DNA from: Prolixibacteraceae bacterium
GTDB lineage: Bacteria > Bacteroidota > Bacteroidia > Bacteroidales > Prolixibacteraceae
Direction of reading: 5' to 3'
DNA: 5,568 bases
NCBI GenBank assembly: GCA_007116765.1
Contig: SKHV01000483.1
Coordinates: forward strand, 1-5,568
Numbering within the stretch: position 1 is the stretch's first letter; the number at the start of each line of letters is the position of its first letter. Position numbers and translations under genes: made by a program. The notes beneath the pieces are model-generated. The model was given only the letters and a program-made list of their open reading frames with translations. It was not told the origin of the DNA and made no database searches. This document shows positions 1 through 5,568 of this stretch, one piece after another.

Positions 1-1
1 A

Positions 2-940
2 AAAGCGATTGAGCTTGGAGCAATAATCAACCTCGACGACATTTCCCATATTGATTATATTGAAGAACATGTTGGCATTCCCGAGTTGGTATGTTTCAGA
101 TACAATCCCGGCGCATTAAAGGGAGGTAACGCCATAATTGGTAATCCTGAAGATTCAAAATATGGCTTTACCCGCGAGCAGCTTTTCGAAGGATACAAAA
201 AATTAAAAGAAAAAGGAATAAAGCGTTTTGGTATTCATACAATGGTTGCTTCAAATGAGCTTGATGCCAATTATTTTATTGAAACTGCCGAAATTATTTT
301 CGACACAATTGTGGATATACATAATGAATTGGGTATCAAATTCGAATTTGCCAACCTTGGTGGCGGTATTGGTATTCCGTACAAAAGCGAACACAACCCG
401 GTTGACCTGAAAAAGGTTAGCAAGGGAATCAAAAAAAGTTACAAAAAACATATTGTAGCCAATGACCTCGAACCTTTGAAAATATTTTTTGAGTCGGGAC
501 GTGCCATCACAGGTCCTTACGGATTTTTAGTAGCCAAAGTGCTGCATTTAAAAGAAACGTACAAAAAATATGTAGGCCTCGACGCCAGTATGCACAACCT
601 CATGCGCCCGGCCATGTACGGGGCATTTCACCACGTTACTGTTTTAGGCAAGGAGCAAAACCCACACAACACACTTTACGATGTAACAGGCTCGCTATGC
701 GAAAACAACGACAAATTTGCCATTAACAGGTTGTTACCTGAAATTGAAAAAGGCGATTTATTCGTGATACACGATGCGGGTGCCCATGGCCACTCTATGG
801 GATTCAATTATAACGGAAAACTGCGTTCGGCGGAATTATTGCTCAGAGAAGACGGCACAGTTACTGAGATAAGAAGAAAAGAAACCCTCGACGATTATTT
901 TGCGACACTCGACTTTGACGGCCTTGCCGATTTCAAATAG
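2..940 (+). CDS. lysA: Diaminopimelate decarboxylase, 3' part (N-terminus outside the window)
   Basis: PLP-dependent fold-type III (alanine racemase-like) enzyme that decarboxylates meso-diaminopimelate to L-lysine, the last step of the DAP pathway, in the cytoplasm. The frame is open from base 2 to TAG at 938-940, giving 312 visible residues. An apparent TTG start at 86 is internal, because homologous sequence (AIELGAIINLDD) continues upstream to the edge. Visible motifs: the glycine-rich phosphate-binding loop GGGIGIP (visible residues 120-126), ESGR (about 164-167, EPGR in classical enzymes), GSLCENNDKF (about 230-239, holding the catalytic Cys of the usual CES motif), and GAHGHSMGFNYNG (about 260-272). 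The family is usually about 380-420 residues, so roughly 70-110 are missing, including the Schiff-base lysine near the N-terminus. ESGR, CEN and GAH depart from the textbook EPGR, CES and GAY. I recall the same pattern in a divergent LysA subfamily of Bacteroidota and Clostridia, so I read it as subfamily character and not decay. The tsaC-like gene follows closely on the same strand. Confidence 0.93.
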   Translation, partial: KAIELGAIINLDDISHIDYIEEHVGIPELVCFRYNPGALKGGNAIIGNPEDSKYGFTREQLFEGYKKLKEKGIKRFGIHTMVASNELDANYFIETAEIIFDTIVDIHNELGIKFEFANLGGGIGIPYKSEHNPVDLKKVSKGIKKSYKKHIVANDLEPLKIFFESGRAITGPYGFLVAKVLHLKETYKKYVGLDASMHNLMRPAMYGAFHHVTVLGKEQNPHNTLYDVTGSLCENNDKFAINRLLPEIEKGDLFVIHDAGAHGHSMGFNYNGKLRSAELLLREDGTVTEIRRKETLDDYFATLDFDGLADFK

Positions 941-945
941 CATTG

Positions 946-1515
946 ATGGATTTTCATACAGAAATAAAACACATTGTAGAAATTCTTCGTAAAGGTGGAA
1001 TTGTCTTGTATCCAGGCGATAACGGATGGAGTATTGGTTGCGATGCAACGAATTACGAAGCGGTTAATAGAGTGTACGAAATAAAACAACGTGACAAGTC
1101 GAAAGGCATGATTGTTTTGCTCGAAAACCCGAACAACATTCCGTCGTACATTGACGAAATGCCTGAGGTTGCCTGGGACTTGATTGATTTTACAGAGAAA
1201 CCAACTACAATTATTTACGATAAAGCAAAAAATCTGGCCACCAACCTCATTGCAACCGATGGCACTATTGGCATACGTGTTACTAAAGAAGATTTTTCAC
1301 AACAGCTTATTCAACGTTTCAGAAAACCTTTGGTTTCAAGCTCGGCAAATATTAGCGGGGAGTCTACTCCCCGCAATTTTTATGAGGTGCCCGATAAAAT
1401 TATATCGGAAGTAGATTATGTGGTGAATCACAGGCAAGACGAAATGAACACTGTTGTGAATTCTAGTGTCATAAAACTAGGCAGCTCGGGGCTCGTGAAA
1501 ATTATCAGAAAATAA
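946..1515 (+). CDS. tsaC: Sua5/YciO/YrdC-family protein, probable threonylcarbamoyl-AMP synthase
   Basis: Family members condense threonine, bicarbonate and ATP into threonylcarbamoyl-AMP, the donor for tRNA t6A37 modification by TsaB/D/E. The product has 189 residues, a normal length for a single-domain TsaC without the Sua5 C-terminal domain. ATG at 946 is chosen over the in-frame TTG one codon upstream at 943; there is no Shine-Dalgarno. Family marks seen: GGIVLYP (17-23), GCDATN (31-36), YEIKQR with K47 and R49, TIGIRVT (107-113), SSSANISGE (131-139) with the S-x-N motif, and VIKLGSSGLVKIIRK at the C-terminus. The oddity is residues 23-31, PGDNGWSIG, where the family normally has PTDTxxG; both threonines and one glycine of the signature are replaced. 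The fold looks intact, so this may be a variant or specialised paralogue, and TsaC activity is inferred, not shown. It lies 5 bases after lysA and is probably co-transcribed with it. A strong hairpin lies within codons 137-143. Confidence 0.83.
   Translation: MDFHTEIKHIVEILRKGGIVLYPGDNGWSIGCDATNYEAVNRVYEIKQRDKSKGMIVLLENPNNIPSYIDEMPEVAWDLIDFTEKPTTIIYDKAKNLATNLIATDGTIGIRVTKEDFSQQLIQRFRKPLVSSSANISGESTPRNFYEVPDKIISEVDYVVNHRQDEMNTVVNSSVIKLGSSGLVKIIRK
1355..1381 (+). terminator. Terminator-like GC-rich hairpin plus T-run inside the tsaC-like gene
   Basis: A perfect inverted repeat: GCGGGGAGT at 1355-1363 pairs with ACTCCCCGC at 1366-1374 (a 9-bp stem with a 2-base gap, more realistically 8 bp closing a TCTA tetraloop). 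It is followed by AATTTTT (five T's at 1377-1381). This is the classical layout of an intrinsic terminator on the + strand. On the - strand the stem is the same and is followed by TAATATTT, a weaker U-tract. It sits in coding sequence (S137 to R143 of the tsaC-like protein) and does not disturb the frame. It could attenuate the + strand transcript, end - strand transcripts about 150 bases past the rimM stop, or be a chance result of codon choice. The structure is certain; its function is inferred. Confidence 0.45.
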
Positions 1516-1525
1516 CGTCTGCTAT
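1516..1525. other. Convergent junction between the tsaC-like gene and rimM
   Basis: Ten bases separate the TAA of the + strand tsaC-like gene (1513-1515) from the TAA of the - strand rimM (1528-1526). No inverted repeat with a T-tract was seen in the junction or just around it, so both transcripts must end inside the opposite gene or be stopped by a factor. The nearest hairpin is at 1355-1374. Confidence 0.7.
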
Positions 1526-2050
1526 TTAATAGAGTCCCTCGGCTATAAGTAGTGTTACATGTTTTTTCTCTTGGTCGACGTCAATGAGCAATTCGGGATG
1601 AAAAGGAATCAGTATTTCTTCATTATTAGCCATAAGCGATAAAACCAAATTGCCTCCATAGTCATTTATCACCTCAATTTGCCCCACTTGCTTATCATTT
1701 TGGTCGAACAGAAAATAACCCTTCAAGAAATAGGGGTTAAAATCACTTTCGGCATTCTGCAAAGCAAACTCAGCGAATACTTTACAGCCTAAAAATTTCT
1801 GGGCTTCTTCTTTGGAATCAATATACCTGAATTTCAACATACAATTATCATCTGCTCTCCACTTAAAGCTTTCAACAAAATAGGGAACAGGCAAACCTTC
1901 AATTTCAAAAAACAGAAATTCAGGAATACTAGTGGTTTCATTAAAACCATCGTTTGGACATAATATTAATTCCCCTGCTATCCCATTGGTTTTTTTCAGA
2001 AACCCGTATTCTACCAGTGAATTTGCATCAAAAGGCTTTTGTATTTGCAT
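1526..2050 (-). CDS. rimM: Ribosome maturation factor RimM
   Basis: Assembly factor for the 30S subunit; in known systems it binds ribosomal protein S19 and helps maturation of the 16S rRNA 3' (head) domain, in the cytoplasm. The product has 174 residues, the normal RimM length. The N-terminal barrel begins with VEYGFLKKTNGIAGELIL (13-30), matching the usual G-x-(5)-HG-x-GE pattern except that Asn22 replaces the common His. The C-terminal PRC-barrel domain covers about 104-174 and includes VGQIEVINDYGGNLVL (122-137), EEILIPFHPELLIDVD (144-159) and the characteristic C-terminal EGL. ATG at 2050 is preferred; a TTG two codons upstream (2056) is possible and would add two residues. It starts 21 bases after the stop of the tolC-like gene, on the same strand, with no Shine-Dalgarno or promoter seen in that gap, so it is probably the last gene of the efflux transcript. 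In many bacteria rimM lies beside rpsP and trmD; that is not the case here. Confidence 0.9.
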   Translation of the reverse strand: MQIQKPFDANSLVEYGFLKKTNGIAGELILCPNDGFNETTSIPEFLFFEIEGLPVPYFVESFKWRADDNCMLKFRYIDSKEEAQKFLGCKVFAEFALQNAESDFNPYFLKGYFLFDQNDKQVGQIEVINDYGGNLVLSLMANNEEILIPFHPELLIDVDQEKKHVTLLIAEGLY

Positions 2051-2071
2051 AAACAATGTGTTGAGGTTATT

Positions 2072-3412
2072 CTACGACAAATAATCAAGTATGTTTCCTG
2101 AAATCTGAAGCAGCGATATTTCGGCTATTTTTGTCATGTATTTTACTGAAATAAGACGTTCTTCGGCATCGAGAAGGCTTTTTTGCACCTCACGCAATTC
2201 AATACCCGAAAGGCTACCAAGCTTATAGCGTTCCATTGCAATTTCGAGGTTTTCACGTGCTACCTCGAGGTTTTGCTCTTCAAGCCTAAGTAATCTGAGG
2301 TTGTTTTCGTAAGCATAATAAATAGTGAGCAAATCGGCTTTTACTTCCTGCTCAATTTCGTTATACCTGATTGTACGGTTGTCGATTTCAATACGGGCAT
2401 TTTCGCGCTCACGCCTGCGGTTAAAACCATCGAAAATATCAACCCCCATTGTAAGTCCATAATTGGCTCCCCGTAAATGTTGGTTCGACATTGCCCCGCT
2501 TTGATACGCGTTGTAATTATAACCATAACCGGCAGAGAAATTAAGGTAGGGATATGCCCTCGATTCAATTATTTTATAGTCGAGTTCACTGATATACTGA
2601 CTCTTTGCCGCAACCAGCAGGCTTGTATTGTATTCAAGTGTGAGATTCAACAGATCATCGAAATTCAGGTTCTCGTTTAAGACAATTACAGTATCTGCCG
2701 GAGTGATGTTGTTACCAAGGTCTTCAGAAGCCATTAGCTCGTTCAATCTTATTTGCGACGAACGTAGCACTTCTTTCTGACGAGCATATCTCGAACTGTC
2801 GGCATTCAGGTACACCATCGACTGTAATAGTTCAACTTTTGAAGCACCCCCCAGCAAATAACGTTCTTCGTCTATTCGCACCCGCTCGCGCGACAAGGAT
2901 ACAGCATAAGCCATATTATCGTACAGAATGAGTTGCTGAATGTAATAGTAATACTCCGAAGCAATTCGTGCAGTGAGGTTCTCAATTGACATTTGAGTGT
3001 TCAACTCGCTTAACTCGAATTGCTGCCCTAGCTTTTGATAGGTATTTTGCACATAAAATCCGCGAAAAATTGTCAATCCAAGATTTACTGAAGCGGAACC
3101 ATTCATGTTATGTATGCCAATAAGCGAATTTGTTGCACCATCGGCCATATTCTGAGTGGTATTATTCAGGCTTCCACCAAACCGACCGCTTGCATCAACA
3201 CTTGGCAACATGCCTGCATTGCCCCTTGTGTAGTTATTCCCAGCAATTTGTTCCTGATTTCGGACTAGCTGCAAACCAAAGTTTTGTTCCAGCCCTTTTT
3301 CAATACAATAGCTCAAATTACACACTTCCTGAGCAGTTGTGCTTTTCAATGCAAAAACAAACAATACAAACAGCATCATTCTCAAGTTATTATTTATCAA
3401 TCTGTAAATCAT
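2072..3412 (-). CDS. TolC-family outer-membrane efflux protein
   Basis: Outer-membrane channel of a tripartite RND pump; trimers form a beta-barrel in the outer membrane and an alpha-helical tunnel in the periplasm. The product has 446 residues, typical of the family. A Sec signal peptide is visible: charged n-region with R4 and R11, hydrophobic MMLFVLFVFAL (12-22), likely cleavage after STTA (residue 27). There is no lipobox, unlike the OprM/CusC lipoproteins. ATG at 3412 is preferred over the ATG-ATG pair at 3379 and 3376, because only the longer form keeps the positive n-region. The two homologous OEP halves are visible: strand motifs LGLTIFRGF (111-119) and MGVDIFDGFNRR (322-333), each followed by long charged helices, and the paired turns ERYLLGGASKVEL (183-195) and ERYKLGSLSGIEL (394-406). 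C31 and C36 could form a disulfide near the mature N-terminus. The gene overlaps the permease gene by 23 bases, which suggests translational coupling and a shared pump. Confidence 0.93.
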   Translation of the reverse strand: MIYRLINNNLRMMLFVLFVFALKSTTAQEVCNLSYCIEKGLEQNFGLQLVRNQEQIAGNNYTRGNAGMLPSVDASGRFGGSLNNTTQNMADGATNSLIGIHNMNGSASVNLGLTIFRGFYVQNTYQKLGQQFELSELNTQMSIENLTARIASEYYYYIQQLILYDNMAYAVSLSRERVRIDEERYLLGGASKVELLQSMVYLNADSSRYARQKEVLRSSQIRLNELMASEDLGNNITPADTVIVLNENLNFDDLLNLTLEYNTSLLVAAKSQYISELDYKIIESRAYPYLNFSAGYGYNYNAYQSGAMSNQHLRGANYGLTMGVDIFDGFNRRRERENARIEIDNRTIRYNEIEQEVKADLLTIYYAYENNLRLLRLEEQNLEVARENLEIAMERYKLGSLSGIELREVQKSLLDAEERLISVKYMTKIAEISLLQISGNILDYLS

Positions 3413-5568
3413 TTTTGTAATTTGCGTTATTGTTAATTTTTTTTGTTTCGCTTGAAATTAGCAGGTAAATTGCCGGCACAACATATAAGGTGAGAATGGT
3501 TGAAATAGTAAGTCCACCCACTACAGCAATACCCATTGCTACACGGCTTTGAGCACCTTCGCCCCAACCAAGTGCAAGTGGTAAAACACCCAAAATGGTA
3601 GAAAGGCTGGTCATTAATATTGGCCTGAACCTGGCTGCAGCTGAATGTTTTATGGCTTCAAATTTGTTCATCCCCGCATCTTTACGCTGGTTGGCAAATT
3701 CAACAATAAGTATCCCGTTTTTAGAAACCAGCCCGATAAGCATAATGATTCCAATTTGACTGAATATGTTCATCGTTACATCAAAGTACCACATGAAAAA
3801 CAGTGCACCGGTTAATGCCAGCGGAACAGCCATCATCACAATAAAGGGGTCTTTGAAACTTTCGAACTGTGCCGAGAGCACAAGGAAAATAAGTACAATT
3901 GCCAATAAAAAGGCAAACATTAAGCTCGATGAGCTTTCCATGAAGTCGCGCGAGTCGCCGGCCAAAGCTGTACGAAACGAATCGTCGAGCACCCTGCGGG
4001 CAATTTCATCCATTTCGGCAATGCCTTCGCTTATGGTTTTCCCTTCGGCCAAACCCGACGAAACAGTTGCTGCAACAAAACGGTTGTAGCGGTATAATTG
4101 TGGTGGAGCAGTTGACTCCTGCAAGGTTACAAAGTTATCGAGCTGAATCATGTGCCCTTTATCGTTCCTCACATAAAGCGACTTGAGGTCGAGCGGCTTG
4201 TTTCTGTCTTCGCGGGCTAGTTCACCCAGAATCTGGTATTGTTTACCATTCATTATAAAGTACCCGAAACGCTGTCCGCTAAGGGCAAGTTGCAGGGTTT
4301 GGCCAATGTTTTGAGTTGACACGCCCAGCAGGTTTGCCTTGTCGCGATTAATCACAATCTGCAATTCAGGCTTGGTAAACTTCAGATTCACATCGGCCAT
4401 AACAAAAGTAGGGTTGTCGTTCACTTCGGCCATAAAGGCGGGCAATACCTCTCTGAGTTTTTCAATATTTTGAGCTTGCAAAACATACTGAATTGGCAGT
4501 CCGGCGCGCCTTCCACCAAAGGTAGATTGTTGAATCACATTAGCTCTTGCCTGGGTTTTCTTTCTCAATTCGCCCGAAAGCTCTGCCGCAATTTCCTGTT
4601 GTGAGCGTTCCCTCTTTGATGGCTCAACCAGTACAATGCGAACAAAAGCCCAGCTACCCCGAATCATAGTGGTTATTTTGTCGTACTCGGGAATAGTGTT
4701 TTCGGCTAATTCGGCTAATTCTTCAATATATTGTAAGTTGTATTCGTAAGTTGCTCCCTCTTGTGCACTAAGTGAAATATTCATTTGAGAACGGTCTTCA
4801 AGTGGAGCCATTTCAGCAGGAATAAAATTCCATAACACAAATATTAAAACGCCTGCTAAAGCAAGAATTGCCAACGACAGGTATTTTTTCTTCAAAAATG
4901 AAGCTAATGAATTTTGATAAGCCCTGTTAAGAGCTACAAAAAAGCGTTCGGTAAAATTATAGGCTTTGCTCCGTTTCTTGCGAGTTTTCAAAAACTTAGT
5001 GGATAGCATTGGAGTAAGTGTTAAGGCAACAAACGACGATATTGCCACTGCCCCAGCAATTACAACGCTAAATTCCCGAAACAGCCTACCGGTCATCCCT
5101 TCGAGAAAAACGATGGGTATAAACACCGCGATAAGCGTTATGGTGGTTGAGATAATCGCAAAGAAAATTTCGTTTGCCCCTTTTATTCCTGCTTCAAGAG
5201 GCGTCATTCCCTGTTCAATTTTCACATAAATATTTTCCATCATCACAATTGCATCATCAACCACCAGTCCAATGGATAGGACTATAGCCAGCAGGGTAAG
5301 CACGTTAATAGAGAATCCTGCAAGATACATAATGAAGAATGAGCCGATAAGTGAAACCGGAATTACAAGTATGGGAATAATGGTTGTACGCCAGTCGCGC
5401 AGAAAGGCAAAAATGATAATAACTACTAAAAAGAATGCAAGAAATATAGTATTTTGAACTTCGTTAATCGAAGAGCGGATATAATCGGTATTATCGAACC
5501 CAACATCGTAAGTTACATCATCGGGTAAATCGCGCTCAATAAAGCGCAAGCGCTCATAAACTTCATCG
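3390..5568 (-). CDS. AcrB-type (HAE1) RND efflux permease, C-terminal part; N-terminus outside the window
   Basis: Inner-membrane proton/drug antiporter of a tripartite pump. The frame is open from the right edge to TAA at 3392-3390, giving 725 visible residues. Full members have about 1020-1060, so roughly 300 are missing (TM1, PN1 and most of PN2). An apparent TTG start at 5549 is internal. Visible order: the lead into TM2 (VGFDNTDYIRSSINEV), TM2-TM6 (about residues 40-190), TM7 (about 228-248), the second periplasmic porter/docking half (about 249-545), and TM8-TM12 (about 547-704). The proton-relay residues are present: the Asp pair of GLVVDDAIVMMEN in TM4 (codons at 5258-5253) and the Lys of GLVSKNGILIVEFAN in TM10 (codon at 3722-3720). 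QFESFKDP after TM8 is typical of HAE1 exporters and does not suggest a metal pump. Substrates cannot be predicted. A short hydrophilic tail (SSETKKINNN onward) overlaps the tolC-like start. The adaptor gene is expected upstream, beyond the edge. Confidence 0.95.
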   Translation of the reverse strand, partial: DEVYERLRFIERDLPDDVTYDVGFDNTDYIRSSINEVQNTIFLAFFLVVIIIFAFLRDWRTTIIPILVIPVSLIGSFFIMYLAGFSINVLTLLAIVLSIGLVVDDAIVMMENIYVKIEQGMTPLEAGIKGANEIFFAIISTTITLIAVFIPIVFLEGMTGRLFREFSVVIAGAVAISSFVALTLTPMLSTKFLKTRKKRSKAYNFTERFFVALNRAYQNSLASFLKKKYLSLAILALAGVLIFVLWNFIPAEMAPLEDRSQMNISLSAQEGATYEYNLQYIEELAELAENTIPEYDKITTMIRGSWAFVRIVLVEPSKRERSQQEIAAELSGELRKKTQARANVIQQSTFGGRRAGLPIQYVLQAQNIEKLREVLPAFMAEVNDNPTFVMADVNLKFTKPELQIVINRDKANLLGVSTQNIGQTLQLALSGQRFGYFIMNGKQYQILGELAREDRNKPLDLKSLYVRNDKGHMIQLDNFVTLQESTAPPQLYRYNRFVAATVSSGLAEGKTISEGIAEMDEIARRVLDDSFRTALAGDSRDFMESSSSLMFAFLLAIVLIFLVLSAQFESFKDPFIVMMAVPLALTGALFFMWYFDVTMNIFSQIGIIMLIGLVSKNGILIVEFANQRKDAGMNKFEAIKHSAAARFRPILMTSLSTILGVLPLALGWGEGAQSRVAMGIAVVGGLTISTILTLYVVPAIYLLISSETKKINNNANYKNDLQIDK
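4701..4718 (-). repeat. Tandem 9-base repeat within the RND permease gene
   Basis: Two adjacent exact copies of TTCGGCTAA (+ strand) at 4701-4709 and 4710-4718, followed by a partial third (TTC). Read on the - strand this encodes EELAELAEN in the second periplasmic half of the permease. It keeps the frame and lies in a helical, variable part of the porter domain, so it is probably a small in-frame duplication or chance helix periodicity. Confidence 0.5.

Noticed and set aside
86..88. TTG as a start for the lysA frame
   Set aside because: The frame is open to the left edge and the upstream residues (AIELGAIINLDD) fit the family, so this TTG is an internal Leu codon.
836..1089. Short - strand frames across the lysA/tsaC junction
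   Set aside because: They are antisense to two recognised genes, with no family similarity and no start signal.
2051..2071. Possible promoter for rimM in the gap after the tolC-like gene
   Set aside because: The gap is only 21 bases and does not hold a recognisable Bacteroidota -7 (TAnnTTTG) and -33 (TTTG) pair.
3130..3420. 96-codon + strand open frame antisense to the tolC-like gene
   Set aside because: It lies wholly opposite a well-recognised gene, and its residue makeup (many His, Cys, Ser) looks like a shadow translation.
3766..4089. 107-codon + strand open frame antisense to the RND gene, with a similar one at 4966-5229
   Set aside because: Both are opposite conserved permease sequence, have no recognisable protein features, and are best explained as shadows of the coding strand.
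4503..4510. GGCGCGCC palindrome
   Set aside because: An 8-base palindrome in coding sequence (Ala-Gly of the permease on the - strand region), with no flanking structure; taken as chance.
5547..5549. TTG as a start for the RND permease
   Set aside because: The frame stays open to the right edge, and the visible protein begins just before TM2, about 300 residues into a normal family member.
5543..5554. Short inverted repeat AGCGC-AA-GCGCT near the right edge
   Set aside because: It is a 5-bp stem with a 2-base gap and no T-tract, inside conserved permease coding sequence; such arms arise readily by chance.

Overview
The window looks like a chromosomal, housekeeping-type segment from a member of the Bacteroidota, probably of the Bacteroidales / Marinilabiliales kind. 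This is inferred from the protein flavour (a LysA of the GSLCENNDKF / GAHGHSMG subfamily, and a YrdC-domain protein resembling the Bacteroides type), from moderately AT-rich coding sequence, and from starts preceded by A/T-rich sequence with no clear Shine-Dalgarno. The genus cannot be fixed from this sequence alone.

There are five genes in two convergent blocks. The left block, on the + strand, holds the 3' part of a diaminopimelate decarboxylase gene (lysA, cut by the left edge). A complete Sua5/YciO/YrdC-family gene (tsaC-like, threonylcarbamoyl-AMP synthase family) follows five bases later. The right block, on the - strand and read from the right edge inward, holds a large C-terminal part of an AcrB-type RND efflux permease (N-terminus cut by the right edge), an overlapping TolC-type outer-membrane factor gene, and rimM, a 30S ribosome maturation factor gene. 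The two blocks meet tail to tail with only 10 bases between the stop codons of the tsaC-like gene and rimM.

The permease and the TolC-like protein would form the inner- and outer-membrane parts of one tripartite pump. The periplasmic adaptor usually lies upstream of the permease, which here would be beyond the right edge. rimM (and the tsaC-like gene, if it is functional) points to translation: ribosome assembly and tRNA t6A37 synthesis. lysA makes lysine from meso-diaminopimelate. The window is almost fully coding. No RNA genes, mobile elements, CRISPR arrays or long non-coding stretches were seen.

No clear new system is visible. Two points deserve a second look. One is a strong GC-rich hairpin followed by five T's inside the tsaC-like reading frame, which looks like an intrinsic terminator in an odd place. 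The other is that the normally conserved nucleotide-binding signature of this same protein is altered at four positions (PGDNGWSIG where PTDTxWGIG is expected), although the rest of the protein looks intact.
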